The notes under the pieces were generated by a model. It saw nothing but the letters and a program-made list of their open reading frames with translations. It was not told the DNA's origin and did no database searches. Shown here one piece after another: positions 25,485-34,732 of a stretch of 55,820 bases of DNA. Positions within the stretch are counted from its first letter, which is position 1, and each line of letters opens with the position of its first letter. The DNA is taken from the NCBI GenBank assembly GCA_040753915.1, contig JBFMDN010000036.1, forward strand, positions 1-55,820, in the 5' to 3' direction. This stretch comes from JBFMDN01 sp040753915 (lineage in GTDB: Bacteria; Desulfobacterota; Desulfomonilia; Desulfomonilales; Desulfomonilaceae). The translations under genes and the position numbers were made by a program.

Positions 25485-26153
25485 TTACGCAACACCAATG
25501 GCTGTCTTGAACTCGTCGAGCCCTATCTGGTCGATAACCCGGCCGAGTCGGGTCTTCTTGGCCCAGTCGCATCCCTTAAAGAAGCGAATGATGCGCTCAA
25601 CCAAGTCGCCAGCCTGATCGTCAGTGAGACGCTCGCCAACGATGTCTCCGAAGCGGGGCTTGGCTCCGGCAGTACCCCCTGCGGTCACTATCCAGCCTTC
25701 GGGCATACCTCTGAGGCCGATCTCCTTTACCAAAGGGGCCGCACACCCGTATTCGCAGCCTGCTACCCCGATCTTGAACTTCGCGGGAAGCTGGAACCCA
25801 TGATAGAGCTTGTCCAGCTTCAGGCCCATTCCCATGGCGTCCTGCTTTCCGTGGCGGCAATACGTGGTGCCCGGGCAGAACTTGACCATGCGAACGCACA
25901 GACCGATCGCGTACCCAATGCCCATCTGCAAATCGTGCCATGCTGCATCGAGATCTTCTTCCTTGAGCCCGATAATGGCAATGCGTTGGCCTGATGTGAG
26001 CTTCAGTGCCTGTGCCCCGTACTTTTCTGCCACATCCACGAGCCTTCTGAATGTGACGACATCGATAAAGCCCCCGGGGATGTGCGGAGCAATGGCGTAC
26101 GTCTCACCCTGCTGCTGGAGGATTGCTCCTTTGTCTACGATGTCGGTCTTCAT
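25485..26153 (-). CDS. small sulfite/nitrite reductase-like hemoprotein, copy 2
   Basis: A 222-residue paralogue of the next gene, with cluster ligands CPGTTYC and GCEYGC and the same layout (ILQQQGETYAIAPHIPGGFID; LTSGQRIAIIGL). The two differ enough to have separate jobs or to form a heterodimer. AAGGAG precedes the ATG. It lies between the AOR gene and copy 1, suggesting that electrons from the AOR/Hdr complex can reach a siroheme site; this is inference. Confidence 0.87.
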   Translation of the reverse strand: MKTDIVDKGAILQQQGETYAIAPHIPGGFIDVVTFRRLVDVAEKYGAQALKLTSGQRIAIIGLKEEDLDAAWHDLQMGIGYAIGLCVRMVKFCPGTTYCRHGKQDAMGMGLKLDKLYHGFQLPAKFKIGVAGCEYGCAAPLVKEIGLRGMPEGWIVTAGGTAGAKPRFGDIVGERLTDDQAGDLVERIIRFFKGCDWAKKTRLGRVIDQIGLDEFKTAIGVA

Positions 26154-26204
26154 TGGGGCTCCTTCAAAAAGTGTGGCGCTGACGGCACGTGCCGCCGCGT
26201 GCTG

Positions 26205-28100
26205 TTACAGTGTTTCGAGCACCTCATCGGCTATATCTTTCAATCCGAGCTCTTCGAGCTTTTCCCTCGTCGGCACGCCGGTGTTCTTGTCCCATCCCCG
26301 TAGAGAGTAATATTCGTCCTTCATCTGCTCGAATTTCTCTTTTTCGAGTACCGCTCCCTTGTATTTGCCCTTTTTTAGCGGTTGTTCGAAAAATTTCCTG
26401 GGCAGGGCGTCGTCGTCTCGTCGAAGCCCCTGCCGGACGTCAAACATGCGCTCGAGATTTCTGACCCGTTCCGAGATCTTGAGAATCTGAGGAACTTCAA
26501 GTTCCTTTCCTGTGACGAGATTGAAGAATGCGGTGACCCGCTCGACGTCTTGAAAAAGGAACAGTCCATACAGCCACTTACAGACTCCCATATTGTCTGG
26601 GACCCGCTCCATGTGCTCGGAAATTATCGTTGCAAGGGCTTTTCCCTGGTAGGAAGAGGGAATGGCAGCCTCTTCGCTTCCGAACTGCTGTGCTGCAACT
26701 GATTGAAACCACTCGGGTGCATGGTGCCAATCGACCTCAAGAAGGTTGACCCTGAGCGGAAGAGGATCGCCTCGATGTCCCACGGCCTGGCCGAGAGCAG
26801 CACTCTTGTAAGCGCGAAATTCATAAGCATGGGGCGCAAGCCCCTTGACCTGGTCCACCTTTTCGATCGCGGCCGACCCGAAGCTCTTCGCTGCTGCCTT
26901 CTGCCCCTGGGCCAGCAAATCACCGTAGCCTTCCCGAGCTGCAATTTTCTTAATAGTGGTGAGTATGGCTTCTTTGCTTCCCCGCTCCATCTTCACGCCA
27001 TCGATATCTTTGGCGGTGATGATGCCGTCATGGTAGAGCTCCATGAGCAATCCGATGGAGGCTGACGTTTCGGTACAGTCGATGCCTAATCGGTTTGTTA
27101 GGAGTGTGGCCTCCCAAAAAACGTCCATGTCCAGGTTCCAGACGCCGCCGGTAAAGCCACTCCAGGGCTCGCAGGATGTGAGACCCTTGCCGATGCCCGG
27201 AACTGCGAGAAAATTCATACAGCGGTTGGGACAGCAGAAGCAGCCCATGTTGCGGATCTGATATTTCTCCACATAGGCAGCTCCCTGGTAATTCTGGATG
27301 ATTTCTTCCCAATGAACGTCTTCGAAGTAGCCCACAGGGAAGAAGCTGAAGTCGTACATCATTTGCATGGATCTGGCGACACCCCAGTTGGAAAGCTCCT
27401 GATATGCAGGGTGCTCCTTCATTTCCGCGACGGTGCTCAAGGCCAATTCGAGAAGCTCATTGGGTTTTGCGACCTTTACAGATCCGAAGCCTCTAACCGC
27501 TATGGCCTTCAAATTTTTGGAGCCCATGACCGCGCCCATGCCTGTTCGTCCCGCTGCATCCCCAGTTTCCGTGATCAAACAGGCAAAGGTGACCAATCGT
27601 TCACCAGCGGGTCCGATACACACTACCTTGACCTCCGAATCCCTGAGCTCTGCCTGAATTGCTTTCTGAGTCTCGAACGTGTCCTTGCCCCACAGGTGGT
27701 CTGCGTCCCGGATCTCTACGCTGCCGTCGTTGATAAATAGGTAGCATGGCTTCTCGGATTTGCCCGTGATGACAAGGTGATCGAACCCGGCGTACTTGAG
27801 CTCAGGGCCCCAGTATGCGCCGAAGTTGGATTTCGCGCGGAGCCTGCTCATGGGCGAAAGGGCTGTGACGTCCACCCTGCCCGAGCCTGGCATCGCGGTA
27901 CCAGTCAGCGGGCCCACATTGAAGATGAGCGGATTGCCGGGATCGAACGGCTCGGTCCCGGGAACGAAATTGTCGTAAATGAGACGTACGCCGAGACCTC
28001 GCCCGCCGATATAGTCGTCCACGTAGGGTTCGGTCGGCTCGGTCGTGATTTTCTTTTCGGTCAGATCGACCCGCAAGATCTTGCCCACCCATCCGAACAT
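26205..28100 (-). CDS. aldehyde ferredoxin oxidoreductase family tungstoenzyme
   Basis: A 631-residue AOR family catalytic subunit. N-terminal pterin motifs IGGRGLGVRL (about 31-40) and GPLTGTAMPGSGRVDV, the turn AGRTGMGAVMGSKNLKAI near 184-201, and the cubane ligands CFCCPNRC plus a distant GVCKW are all present. AOR relatives of this size include true aldehyde oxidoreductases and the BamB subunit of class II benzoyl-CoA reductase; I cannot tell which from sequence alone. It starts two bases after its Fe-S partner gene, with GGAGG. The neighbouring Hdr genes resemble the partner set of BamB complexes, which makes a low-potential reductase conceivable. Confidence 0.92.
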   Translation of the reverse strand: MFGWVGKILRVDLTEKKITTEPTEPYVDDYIGGRGLGVRLIYDNFVPGTEPFDPGNPLIFNVGPLTGTAMPGSGRVDVTALSPMSRLRAKSNFGAYWGPELKYAGFDHLVITGKSEKPCYLFINDGSVEIRDADHLWGKDTFETQKAIQAELRDSEVKVVCIGPAGERLVTFACLITETGDAAGRTGMGAVMGSKNLKAIAVRGFGSVKVAKPNELLELALSTVAEMKEHPAYQELSNWGVARSMQMMYDFSFFPVGYFEDVHWEEIIQNYQGAAYVEKYQIRNMGCFCCPNRCMNFLAVPGIGKGLTSCEPWSGFTGGVWNLDMDVFWEATLLTNRLGIDCTETSASIGLLMELYHDGIITAKDIDGVKMERGSKEAILTTIKKIAAREGYGDLLAQGQKAAAKSFGSAAIEKVDQVKGLAPHAYEFRAYKSAALGQAVGHRGDPLPLRVNLLEVDWHHAPEWFQSVAAQQFGSEEAAIPSSYQGKALATIISEHMERVPDNMGVCKWLYGLFLFQDVERVTAFFNLVTGKELEVPQILKISERVRNLERMFDVRQGLRRDDDALPRKFFEQPLKKGKYKGAVLEKEKFEQMKDEYYSLRGWDKNTGVPTREKLEELGLKDIADEVLETL

Positions 28101-28101
28101 A

Positions 28102-28596
28102 CTATTCCTCCACTGCGATAGCTTTTCGCACCAGTCCGGGGATTCGATCCGCGTTTGCGAGAAGCTTGAGGTAAGTTTCCTTTGATACTTCCTCGAAGGT
28201 CAAAGCTCCGGTCGGGCACACTTTGACGCACGTGGGGTCGCCGTCGCATAGGTCGCACTTGAGCACCTTCCCGGTGTCCTTGTCTACGAATGTCGCACCG
28301 AACGGACAAGCGAAAACACAGCTCATGCATCCAATGCATCGGTACGGATCGACCTCCATGGCGCCGGTGGTGTAGTTGCGGAAAGTTGCCCGTTTTGGGC
28401 ATACCATCTCGCAGGCTGGCTCCTGGCACCTCATGCAGTTAATTGGCACGAAAAGGCCTTCTTGCTCCCATTTGACCACATGGATCCGTCCCTTGGAGGG
28501 AGCACACTCGCCCTCGTGCTTCAGAGAGCAGTATGCCTCGCAGGACCTGCATCCGGAGCATTTCTCCGCGTCTAATACAAGCGTTTTGATCATCAT
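28102..28596 (-). CDS. four-cluster ferredoxin subunit (AOR partner)
   Basis: A 164-residue DMSO-reductase-type Fe-S protein with cysteine groups CSGCRSCEAYC, CMRCQEPACEMVC, CIGCMSCVFAC and CDLCDGDPTCVKVC, giving up to four [4Fe-4S] clusters. Proteins like this (for example BamC) relay electrons to AOR-type subunits. It ends two bases before the AOR start, so the pair is cotranslated. GAGGGG stands before a double ATG; the first is taken. Confidence 0.9.
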   Translation of the reverse strand: MMIKTLVLDAEKCSGCRSCEAYCSLKHEGECAPSKGRIHVVKWEQEGLFVPINCMRCQEPACEMVCPKRATFRNYTTGAMEVDPYRCIGCMSCVFACPFGATFVDKDTGKVLKCDLCDGDPTCVKVCPTGALTFEEVSKETYLKLLANADRIPGLVRKAIAVEE

Positions 28597-28661
28597 CGAT
28601 TCCCCTCAGTCATGGGCGGACGAAAAACGAGATTCCGTCTTCGAGTCTGGCTCGAAAGGAA

Positions 28662-29966
28662 TCAGAACGGTAAAAGGCTTACCTCAATCATGGCCTTTGT
28701 CCGGTCCCTCTCGACGGTTCCCGATCGAGAAGCTTCGATCACCGCGCGGGCAATGGCGCATCGCACCGCGTTGTTTTCGGACGCGGCGTCCAGCACCTGA
28801 ATGCTCTGCACGAGGCCTTGGTCGTTTACTTCATAGCGATGGGCAATGAAGCCCTCCGGAGATTCCATCGAGGCAAAGCCTCGTTCACCCATGGTGACAG
28901 GCACAGAGCGGATGGCTGGACCGGTCAGCTTCTCTTGTGTAAATTGCTCCTTCATGCTTTCTGCCGAGTCAATCAGCTCTGTCACCAGGGACCAGAAAGC
29001 CGCTATCAGAGAAAAGTGTGGGGGGGAGCCAAGAGTGCTCAGCAGAAGCTGCCTCTCTGTTTCGGCCAACGAGTGATCGTAGGGCCGGCCGGTATTCAGA
29101 CGAGCAAGGGATCCAACAACAAAGAATCGTTCCATCCCTTCCTCTGGCCCCTTCCAGTCCTTTTCCAAGAAGTATGCAAACGGCTGGTACGTCCATGGCT
29201 CGAAATGGAGACCTACCGTTTCAAACACGGATTCCGGAGGGATAGGGGCCTTCTCGTTTCCTGCTTCATCTGTCACCAGGATGTGACTCATGTCCCTCGA
29301 AAGAGCAAGCGAGGCTACGGGCTCTAGATGAAGCTCGAGTATCCCCGTGGAAATTTCGGAACCATTCACAAATCGTTCATGGAAGGCTCGTGCGGCCTCC
29401 ATGGCTCTCTTCAGGCTCTGTTCCGCGATCTCGGCGAGGCGCTCATAATGAGGTGGCTTGAGGAATCGCCCCACTCCACCGGGAACCACAGACACGGGGT
29501 GTTCCGGTCGCCCGCCGAGAATGGTCGCCGCTTCCTCGGCCAGGGCTACACCATGCATCATGGCATCCAGGACCCTTGAGGAAACGAATGGCTTGCCGCT
29601 GTCATTCCCGCGGATGTGATACTCCCGGAAGGGATCGATCTGGGAGCAGAAAAGGAAGTAGAGCTTGCGCATGTGATGAACGAAGTACTGCGTCGAGATG
29701 AGCGCCTGTCGCATGTTCACCGCGAGAGGAGGTGGTTCAACCTGGAAGAGGCGGTCCAGTGTCATGGCCGAAACTATGTGATGGGCCGGAGAAAGAATGG
29801 GCAGGATTCGAGGAATTTCCTCAACAGGCCGTCCAAGGCACATTCGGGAAACCTGCCACGGCACAGTGATTTGATAGTAGGCATTGAGACGGCCGTCGGC
29901 CTCTTCAACAGAGATTCTCGCCGGTCTATCCTGCCATCTCAAAGGCTCAAGAACCGTGTATTGCAT
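28662..29966 (-). CDS. NiFe-hydrogenase large-subunit homologue lacking nickel ligands
   Basis: A 434-residue protein aligning with large subunits of F420-non-reducing (Mvh-type) hydrogenases. The N-terminal L1 motif, normally RICGIC...H, reads RILPILSPAHH, so both cysteines are leucine; the C-terminal DPCxxC motif is absent, the chain ending ...AMIEVSLLPF. It therefore cannot hold a NiFe centre and probably acts as a structural subunit. The ATG has GAGGAAAG upstream and overlaps the small-subunit gene by 20 bases. The reading frame is intact, so this is a retained, changed protein and not a decayed gene. Confidence 0.85.
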   Translation of the reverse strand: MQYTVLEPLRWQDRPARISVEEADGRLNAYYQITVPWQVSRMCLGRPVEEIPRILPILSPAHHIVSAMTLDRLFQVEPPPLAVNMRQALISTQYFVHHMRKLYFLFCSQIDPFREYHIRGNDSGKPFVSSRVLDAMMHGVALAEEAATILGGRPEHPVSVVPGGVGRFLKPPHYERLAEIAEQSLKRAMEAARAFHERFVNGSEISTGILELHLEPVASLALSRDMSHILVTDEAGNEKAPIPPESVFETVGLHFEPWTYQPFAYFLEKDWKGPEEGMERFFVVGSLARLNTGRPYDHSLAETERQLLLSTLGSPPHFSLIAAFWSLVTELIDSAESMKEQFTQEKLTGPAIRSVPVTMGERGFASMESPEGFIAHRYEVNDQGLVQSIQVLDAASENNAVRCAIARAVIEASRSGTVERDRTKAMIEVSLLPF

Positions 29967-30945
29967 CGTTTCTTTCCTCGGACGCTCCCGCCAGCAATGC
30001 ACACTGTTCAGCCAGCGTGTAACGGTAGAACGTGCCCGCCAGGTCAACGAATCGAGCGGCCATTTCCGAAGCTTGCCCCGCTTCGGCTGCATCAAAGGTT
30101 GAGCTAATCGCGGAGACCATCTTGGCTCCCGCGTCGTACACCGCTTCTGCCTTTCCGAAGCAACCTCTGCAAGGGACTCCAACGGCCGTGCACAGCCCTC
30201 CGCAACCTTCGCGAGTTGCCAGTCCCTGGCAAATCAACCCCTGCTCAAGCAAACATCGGCCGGCATCGGGATCGAGCTCATGGCCGCGATAGAGTCTTGA
30301 AAACTTCTTTTCCTCTTTTGCCCGGCAGCAACTTGCGCAAACCGCTTTCTCTCCGGCGAACGTACTTCCGTGCGGCGGCAGAACCCCGGCGGCAACGGCC
30401 GTGGAGATGGCCTCGGGAAGCCTCGCCGCGCTGAAGGACGCGCGGATTTGAGATTCGCCTCCGGAAACAAGGGCTTGGAAGCAAGCCCACAACAGAGGCT
30501 GTGTCGGGGGACAGCCGGGGACGAAATAGTCCACGGGAACGATCCCAGGTAACCCCGAAACTCGGGACTTCGCTCGGGGCAGAGGTGGCCAGGTATCTTG
30601 AGAGCTCGTCGACATCTCAGTTGGGTCGGCGGGAATGAGGTTGACGAGACCGGGTAATCCGCCGAACGCTGCGCAGGCACCGCAGGCCACGAGGACTCTC
30701 GCTGCGGCACGGAGCCGCAAAGCCGCGTGCCTGTCCTCTTCAGTCGCAATTGATCCGCAAAAGAAACAGACATCTATCTGGCGATCATCCTCCAGTACCT
30801 GCCAGGAATCCCCCCTGAGGTAGGGCCAAAACACTATTTCGGCCCATCCGGTGAACGCTCCTACCTGGTAGTGAAGACCCAGAATGGAGTTGTCACAGGC
30901 AGAGCATCCCGTGGCCGAATAGATAGCTACCCTTCTTTTCGGCAC
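29947..30945 (-). CDS. hydrogenase small-subunit-like Fe-S protein (MvhG-like)
   Basis: A 332-residue relative of hydrogenase small subunits and complex I 20-kDa subunits. The proximal cluster ligands appear as TGCSACDNSI, CGACAAFGG and PGCPPTQPLLW. A cysteine-rich C-terminal part (CASCC, CLLEQGLICQG, GCGGLC, CRGCFG) supplies the medial and distal clusters. Start GTG with AAAGGAG; the start overlaps the end of mvhD by 19 bases. It likely wires the pseudo-large subunit to MvhD/HdrA. Confidence 0.87.
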   Translation of the reverse strand: MPKRRVAIYSATGCSACDNSILGLHYQVGAFTGWAEIVFWPYLRGDSWQVLEDDRQIDVCFFCGSIATEEDRHAALRLRAAARVLVACGACAAFGGLPGLVNLIPADPTEMSTSSQDTWPPLPRAKSRVSGLPGIVPVDYFVPGCPPTQPLLWACFQALVSGGESQIRASFSAARLPEAISTAVAAGVLPPHGSTFAGEKAVCASCCRAKEEKKFSRLYRGHELDPDAGRCLLEQGLICQGLATREGCGGLCTAVGVPCRGCFGKAEAVYDAGAKMVSAISSTFDAAEAGQASEMAARFVDLAGTFYRYTLAEQCALLAGASEERNDAIHGS

Positions 30946-31382
30946 GTCAGCTCGCTCCTTTCCGGCTTGCTTCCAGACGCAGGCCTGAAGGGGCCAAGTT
31001 TGCGAATCTGCTCTGTCATCTCGTTGACGACCGTCGCATACCTGGGGCCCTCAGATGCGGCAATCCACTCAAGACGAAAACGCTCCTTCTCCACGCCGAG
31101 ATCCGTTAGGAGCTTGTGCAAGAGAAACGATCGTCTCATGGCTTTTATGTTTCCCGAAATATAATGGCAGTCCCCTGGGTGGCATCCCGCAATCAGGACA
31201 GCGTCGGCTCCGCTGGCGAATGCTTTCAAGACGTAACCGGGATCCACCATTCCGGAACAGAACACCCTTATGACCCTGACGTTGGGCCTCTGTACAAGTC
31301 GTGCCACTCCCGCAGCATCTGCTGCCACGTAGGAGCACCAGTTGCAGAGGAAGGCGACTATTTTCGGTTCAAACTGTGTCAT
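30927..31382 (-). CDS. mvhD: MvhD-like electron transfer subunit
   Basis: A 151-residue MvhD family [2Fe-2S] protein that passes electrons from hydrogenase or formate dehydrogenase modules to HdrA. Typical blocks: FLCNWCSYVAADAAG (about 11-25), VIRVFCSGMVDP, and GCHPGDCHYISGN. All family cysteines are present as Cys; no in-frame TGA for selenocysteine is seen. ATG overlaps the hdrA stop by four bases. Confidence 0.92.
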   Translation of the reverse strand: MTQFEPKIVAFLCNWCSYVAADAAGVARLVQRPNVRVIRVFCSGMVDPGYVLKAFASGADAVLIAGCHPGDCHYISGNIKAMRRSFLLHKLLTDLGVEKERFRLEWIAASEGPRYATVVNEMTEQIRKLGPFRPASGSKPERSELTCRKEG

Positions 31383-34300
31383 GCGAGAATCCCCTCGATC
31401 TGGGCATAAATCTCATCCGGCGTGAAGTGCTGTACTCTGATGGCAGCTACCGGACAGGCTGCCGCGCAGGTGCCGCAGCCTTGACAGAGTGCATCGTTGA
31501 TGGAAGCCGTCTTTCTCGAATCGTCAAAACTTATGGCCGAATATGCACATAGCTCTACGCACGTCCTACACCCCGTACATAAACGTTCTTCGAGCCGAGC
31601 CACTGTGGGTTCAATCTCCACCTGTCCAACGCTGAACAGAGTGAGTACCTCTCCTGCGGCTGCACCTCCCTGAGCCACAGATTCCGGTATGTCCTTGGGG
31701 CCCTGAGCAGCTCCCGCAACATAGATACCGGTCAAAGCCGTCTCAACAGGGCCGAGCTTCGGGTGGAGCTCCATGAAGAAGCCGTACTTGTCTGTGGCCA
31801 AGTTGAGGGCTCTGGAAACACTCGTGTAGTCCTTTTGGGGGGTGAGTCCCGTGGCGAGCACCACCAGGTCGGCCTCAACTTCCACTGGCGCACCCACCAG
31901 GCTATTCTCACCGCGAACGACAAGGCGTCCTCCCTCCTGATAAATCTTCGCTACTCGACCCCGAATGTACTGGGCTCCCTCCTCTTCGATCGCTCGTCTT
32001 AAGAATTCTTCATAACCTTTCCCTCCGGCCCTGTTGTCGATGTAGAAGACATAGGGCTGTCCGTTCGGATTATGATGCTTGAAGATGCTCAACTGCTTGG
32101 CAGTAATCATGCAGCATACCTTGGAGCAATATTCATATCCCTTTGCTCGGTCACGCGAGCCCACGCACTGGACGAAGACAACATTTTGGGGCACTGTTCC
32201 GTCGCTGGGTCTGAGCACCTTTCCTTGAGTGGGACCGGATGCATTACAGAGCCGTTCGAATTGCAGATTGGTTATGACGTCGGGGTATCTTCCGTACCCA
32301 TATTCCTGGTATCTGCTTGCATCGAAGATGTCGATCCCTGTGGCCACCACGATGGCGCCGACCTCCAATTCCCTCACTCGCTCTCGTTCGCTCAGGTCGA
32401 TCGCCTGGGGACCGCACGCACGTACGCATTCCCCGCACTGGCAGCAGATTCCGCACTCGATGCACCGCTGTCCTTCTTTTTGGGCCATCTCTTCTGAAAA
32501 GCCGAGCTCCACTGGGGCGAAAGAGTTCTTTCTCACCTCAGGCTCAAGCATAGGCATTTGATGTCGAGAGATGGGGGGAGTTCGACGCCGTTCGGCTTCG
32601 CTGATTTCGGGGGGAACAGGCTTTTCTTTGGCTTCGATCGGCCTGAGCCCTCCGTACTCGATGTAACTGTGGATCGAGCGAGCTGCTTGCCTACCATGGG
32701 CAACAGCCTGCACGAAGGTTGCCGGCCCCAGGACACCGTCTCCGCCAGCAAATACCCCGGGTCTGCTCGTCGCGAGCGTGTCGGGGTCCACCGAGATTCT
32801 TCCCCCTGGGGCGATCTCCAATCCGAGCTGATCCAGGAGCAATCGCTCAGAGGATTGCCCTATGGCCACCAGAACAGAATCGCAGGGTAACTCTAAGACT
32901 TCGGCTTCGTCGTAGGACGGGTTAAACGCGCCGGATTCGTCAAACACTGAGGTGCACCGCTTGAGCTCGACAGCGCTCACATGCCCATTGCTCTCCAGAA
33001 AACGCTTAGGGCCCCAGGAATTATGGATGACCACGCCTTCTTCGACTGCTTCCAGGATCTCTCGCTCCCAAGCCGGCATCTGTTCTCTCGACTCGAGGCA
33101 GACGAGCTCTACCTTCTTTGCGCCGAGACGCACCGCGGTCCGTGCCACGTCAACGGCAACGTTCCCGCCGCCGATCACCACTACGGAGCTGCCGACCGTG
33201 ACATCCCCATCCAGAGCCCATTTCCTGAGGAACTCAATTCCTCCTGTCACTCCCTCCAGATCTTCGCCCTCCACATTGAGCCCTCGGCTTACGTGGAGGC
33301 CCGTAGCGAGAAACACTGCCTTGTACCCGTCCTGCTCCAGGCTCTCAAAGGTTACGTCCCTGCCAAAAGCTGTACCTGTCTTCACCGTTACCCCGAGGTC
33401 AGTGACCATCCGGATTTCAGCGTCCAGCACTTCCTTGGAAAGCCGGTAATCAGGAATACCCACGGCCAGCATGCCGCCCAATACGGGCAGCTTCTCGAAG
33501 ACGGTCACCTGATAACCTTCCAGCGCAAGGAAGTACGCGGCGGAAAGCCCGCCCGGGCCTGCACCCACTACTGCCACTTTCTCCTCTCTGGGGTCTTTCC
33601 TGGGAGGATTCCAGTCTATTCCCTGTTCCTTCTCATAGTCCCCGAGAAAACGCTTCGTGTAGCAGATCGCGGAAGGGGCGTCCACCTGGCCGCGTTTGCA
33701 CGCGTCCTCGCACGGTCGAGCACAGATCCGGCCACAGACAGAAGCGAACGGCATCCTCTCCCGCACGAGCGCCAAGGCCTCGCCATATTTTCCTGCGCCC
33801 GTAAGGGTCATGTAGCCCTGAACATTCACGCCTGCCGGGCAGGCCGCCTGGCATGGAGGCATTCCAGCACGCCAGATGGAATAGGTATTCGGGATGGCCT
33901 GAGGAAACGGACGACTGATGGGGTGCCTGGTTGTCATGCCCAGCTCGAACGGGCTCGATATCTCGACCGGGCAGACTTTCTGACAGTCGCCACAGCCCGT
34001 GCACTTCTCGATACTGACGTACCGAGGCTTTTGAAGCACTCGGGCCGTGAAATTCCCGACGAAGCCTTTCACCTCCAACAATTCGGACTTGGTAAGGATT
34101 TCGATGTTTGGATGCCGTCCGACCTCGCTGGTCTTCGGGGTCAAGATGCATCCGGAACAGTCGAGTGTGGGAAAAGTCTTGTCAAATTGAGCCATTTTCC
34201 CACCGATGATCTCTTCCTTTTCGACCAAATAGACCTTGTACCCCGCATTTGCGATTTTCAGTGCAGCCGTGATCCCTGCGATGCCCCCGCCTACCACCAT

Positions 34301-34732
34301 GGCCGTGGGGTTGACCGATTTTGTGGATCCTTTGAGAGGGGTCTGATGAACCACGCGGGCAATAGCGGCTCTGATAAGATGCTTCGCCTTTTGCGTTGCC
34401 GCTTCGGGGTCCTCGGTTACCCAACTGCAGTGCTCCCTGATGTTAACCATTTCAAACAGATAAGGATTCATGCCTGCAGCGGAGCAAGCGTTTCGAAAAG
34501 TGGGCTCATGCATTTTGGGAGAGCACGATGCTTCGACCACGTGGTCCAGGCCAAGCTCGCGGATGTCATCGCGAATGAGTTTCTGCCCTGGCTCCGAACA
34601 CATATACTTGTAGTCTCGGCAGATTACGACTTCGCCTACTTCCTGGCCAAGCTCTTCCGCAATTCTGTGGCAGTCGACCGTACCACCAATATTGGTGCCG
34701 CAATGACAGATATAGACTCCGACTTTCTTCAT
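31379..34732 (-). CDS. hdrA: HdrA-like flavoprotein with inserted GltD/NfnB-like domain
   Basis: A 1117-residue HdrA. Residues 1-265 carry the HdrA N-terminus, FAD motif GGGIAG (148-153), the conserved TLDCSGCILTPK and a ferredoxin site CTGCGDCQKVC. About 290-770 is a complete extra module like the small subunit of glutamate synthase or NfnB: CQAACPAGVNVQGY, GAGPGGLSAAYF for FAD and IGGGNVAVDVART for NAD(P). HdrA sequence then resumes (CIECGICCQCGECVRAC) and ends with two ferredoxin sites (CTGCRTCVELC, CQGCGTCAAAC). Two flavins and five or more clusters make it a likely electron-bifurcating hub that can use NAD(P)H. Similar large HdrA forms occur in sulfate reducers and in benzoyl-CoA reductase systems. 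Confidence 0.93.
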   Translation of the reverse strand: MKKVGVYICHCGTNIGGTVDCHRIAEELGQEVGEVVICRDYKYMCSEPGQKLIRDDIRELGLDHVVEASCSPKMHEPTFRNACSAAGMNPYLFEMVNIREHCSWVTEDPEAATQKAKHLIRAAIARVVHQTPLKGSTKSVNPTAMVVGGGIAGITAALKIANAGYKVYLVEKEEIIGGKMAQFDKTFPTLDCSGCILTPKTSEVGRHPNIEILTKSELLEVKGFVGNFTARVLQKPRYVSIEKCTGCGDCQKVCPVEISSPFELGMTTRHPISRPFPQAIPNTYSIWRAGMPPCQAACPAGVNVQGYMTLTGAGKYGEALALVRERMPFASVCGRICARPCEDACKRGQVDAPSAICYTKRFLGDYEKEQGIDWNPPRKDPREEKVAVVGAGPGGLSAAYFLALEGYQVTVFEKLPVLGGMLAVGIPDYRLSKEVLDAEIRMVTDLGVTVKTGTAFGRDVTFESLEQDGYKAVFLATGLHVSRGLNVEGEDLEGVTGGIEFLRKWALDGDVTVGSSVVVIGGGNVAVDVARTAVRLGAKKVELVCLESREQMPAWEREILEAVEEGVVIHNSWGPKRFLESNGHVSAVELKRCTSVFDESGAFNPSYDEAEVLELPCDSVLVAIGQSSERLLLDQLGLEIAPGGRISVDPDTLATSRPGVFAGGDGVLGPATFVQAVAHGRQAARSIHSYIEYGGLRPIEAKEKPVPPEISEAERRRTPPISRHQMPMLEPEVRKNSFAPVELGFSEEMAQKEGQRCIECGICCQCGECVRACGPQAIDLSERERVRELEVGAIVVATGIDIFDASRYQEYGYGRYPDVITNLQFERLCNASGPTQGKVLRPSDGTVPQNVVFVQCVGSRDRAKGYEYCSKVCCMITAKQLSIFKHHNPNGQPYVFYIDNRAGGKGYEEFLRRAIEEEGAQYIRGRVAKIYQEGGRLVVRGENSLVGAPVEVEADLVVLATGLTPQKDYTSVSRALNLATDKYGFFMELHPKLGPVETALTGIYVAGAAQGPKDIPESVAQGGAAAGEVLTLFSVGQVEIEPTVARLEERLCTGCRTCVELCAYSAISFDDSRKTASINDALCQGCGTCAAACPVAAIRVQHFTPDEIYAQIEGILA

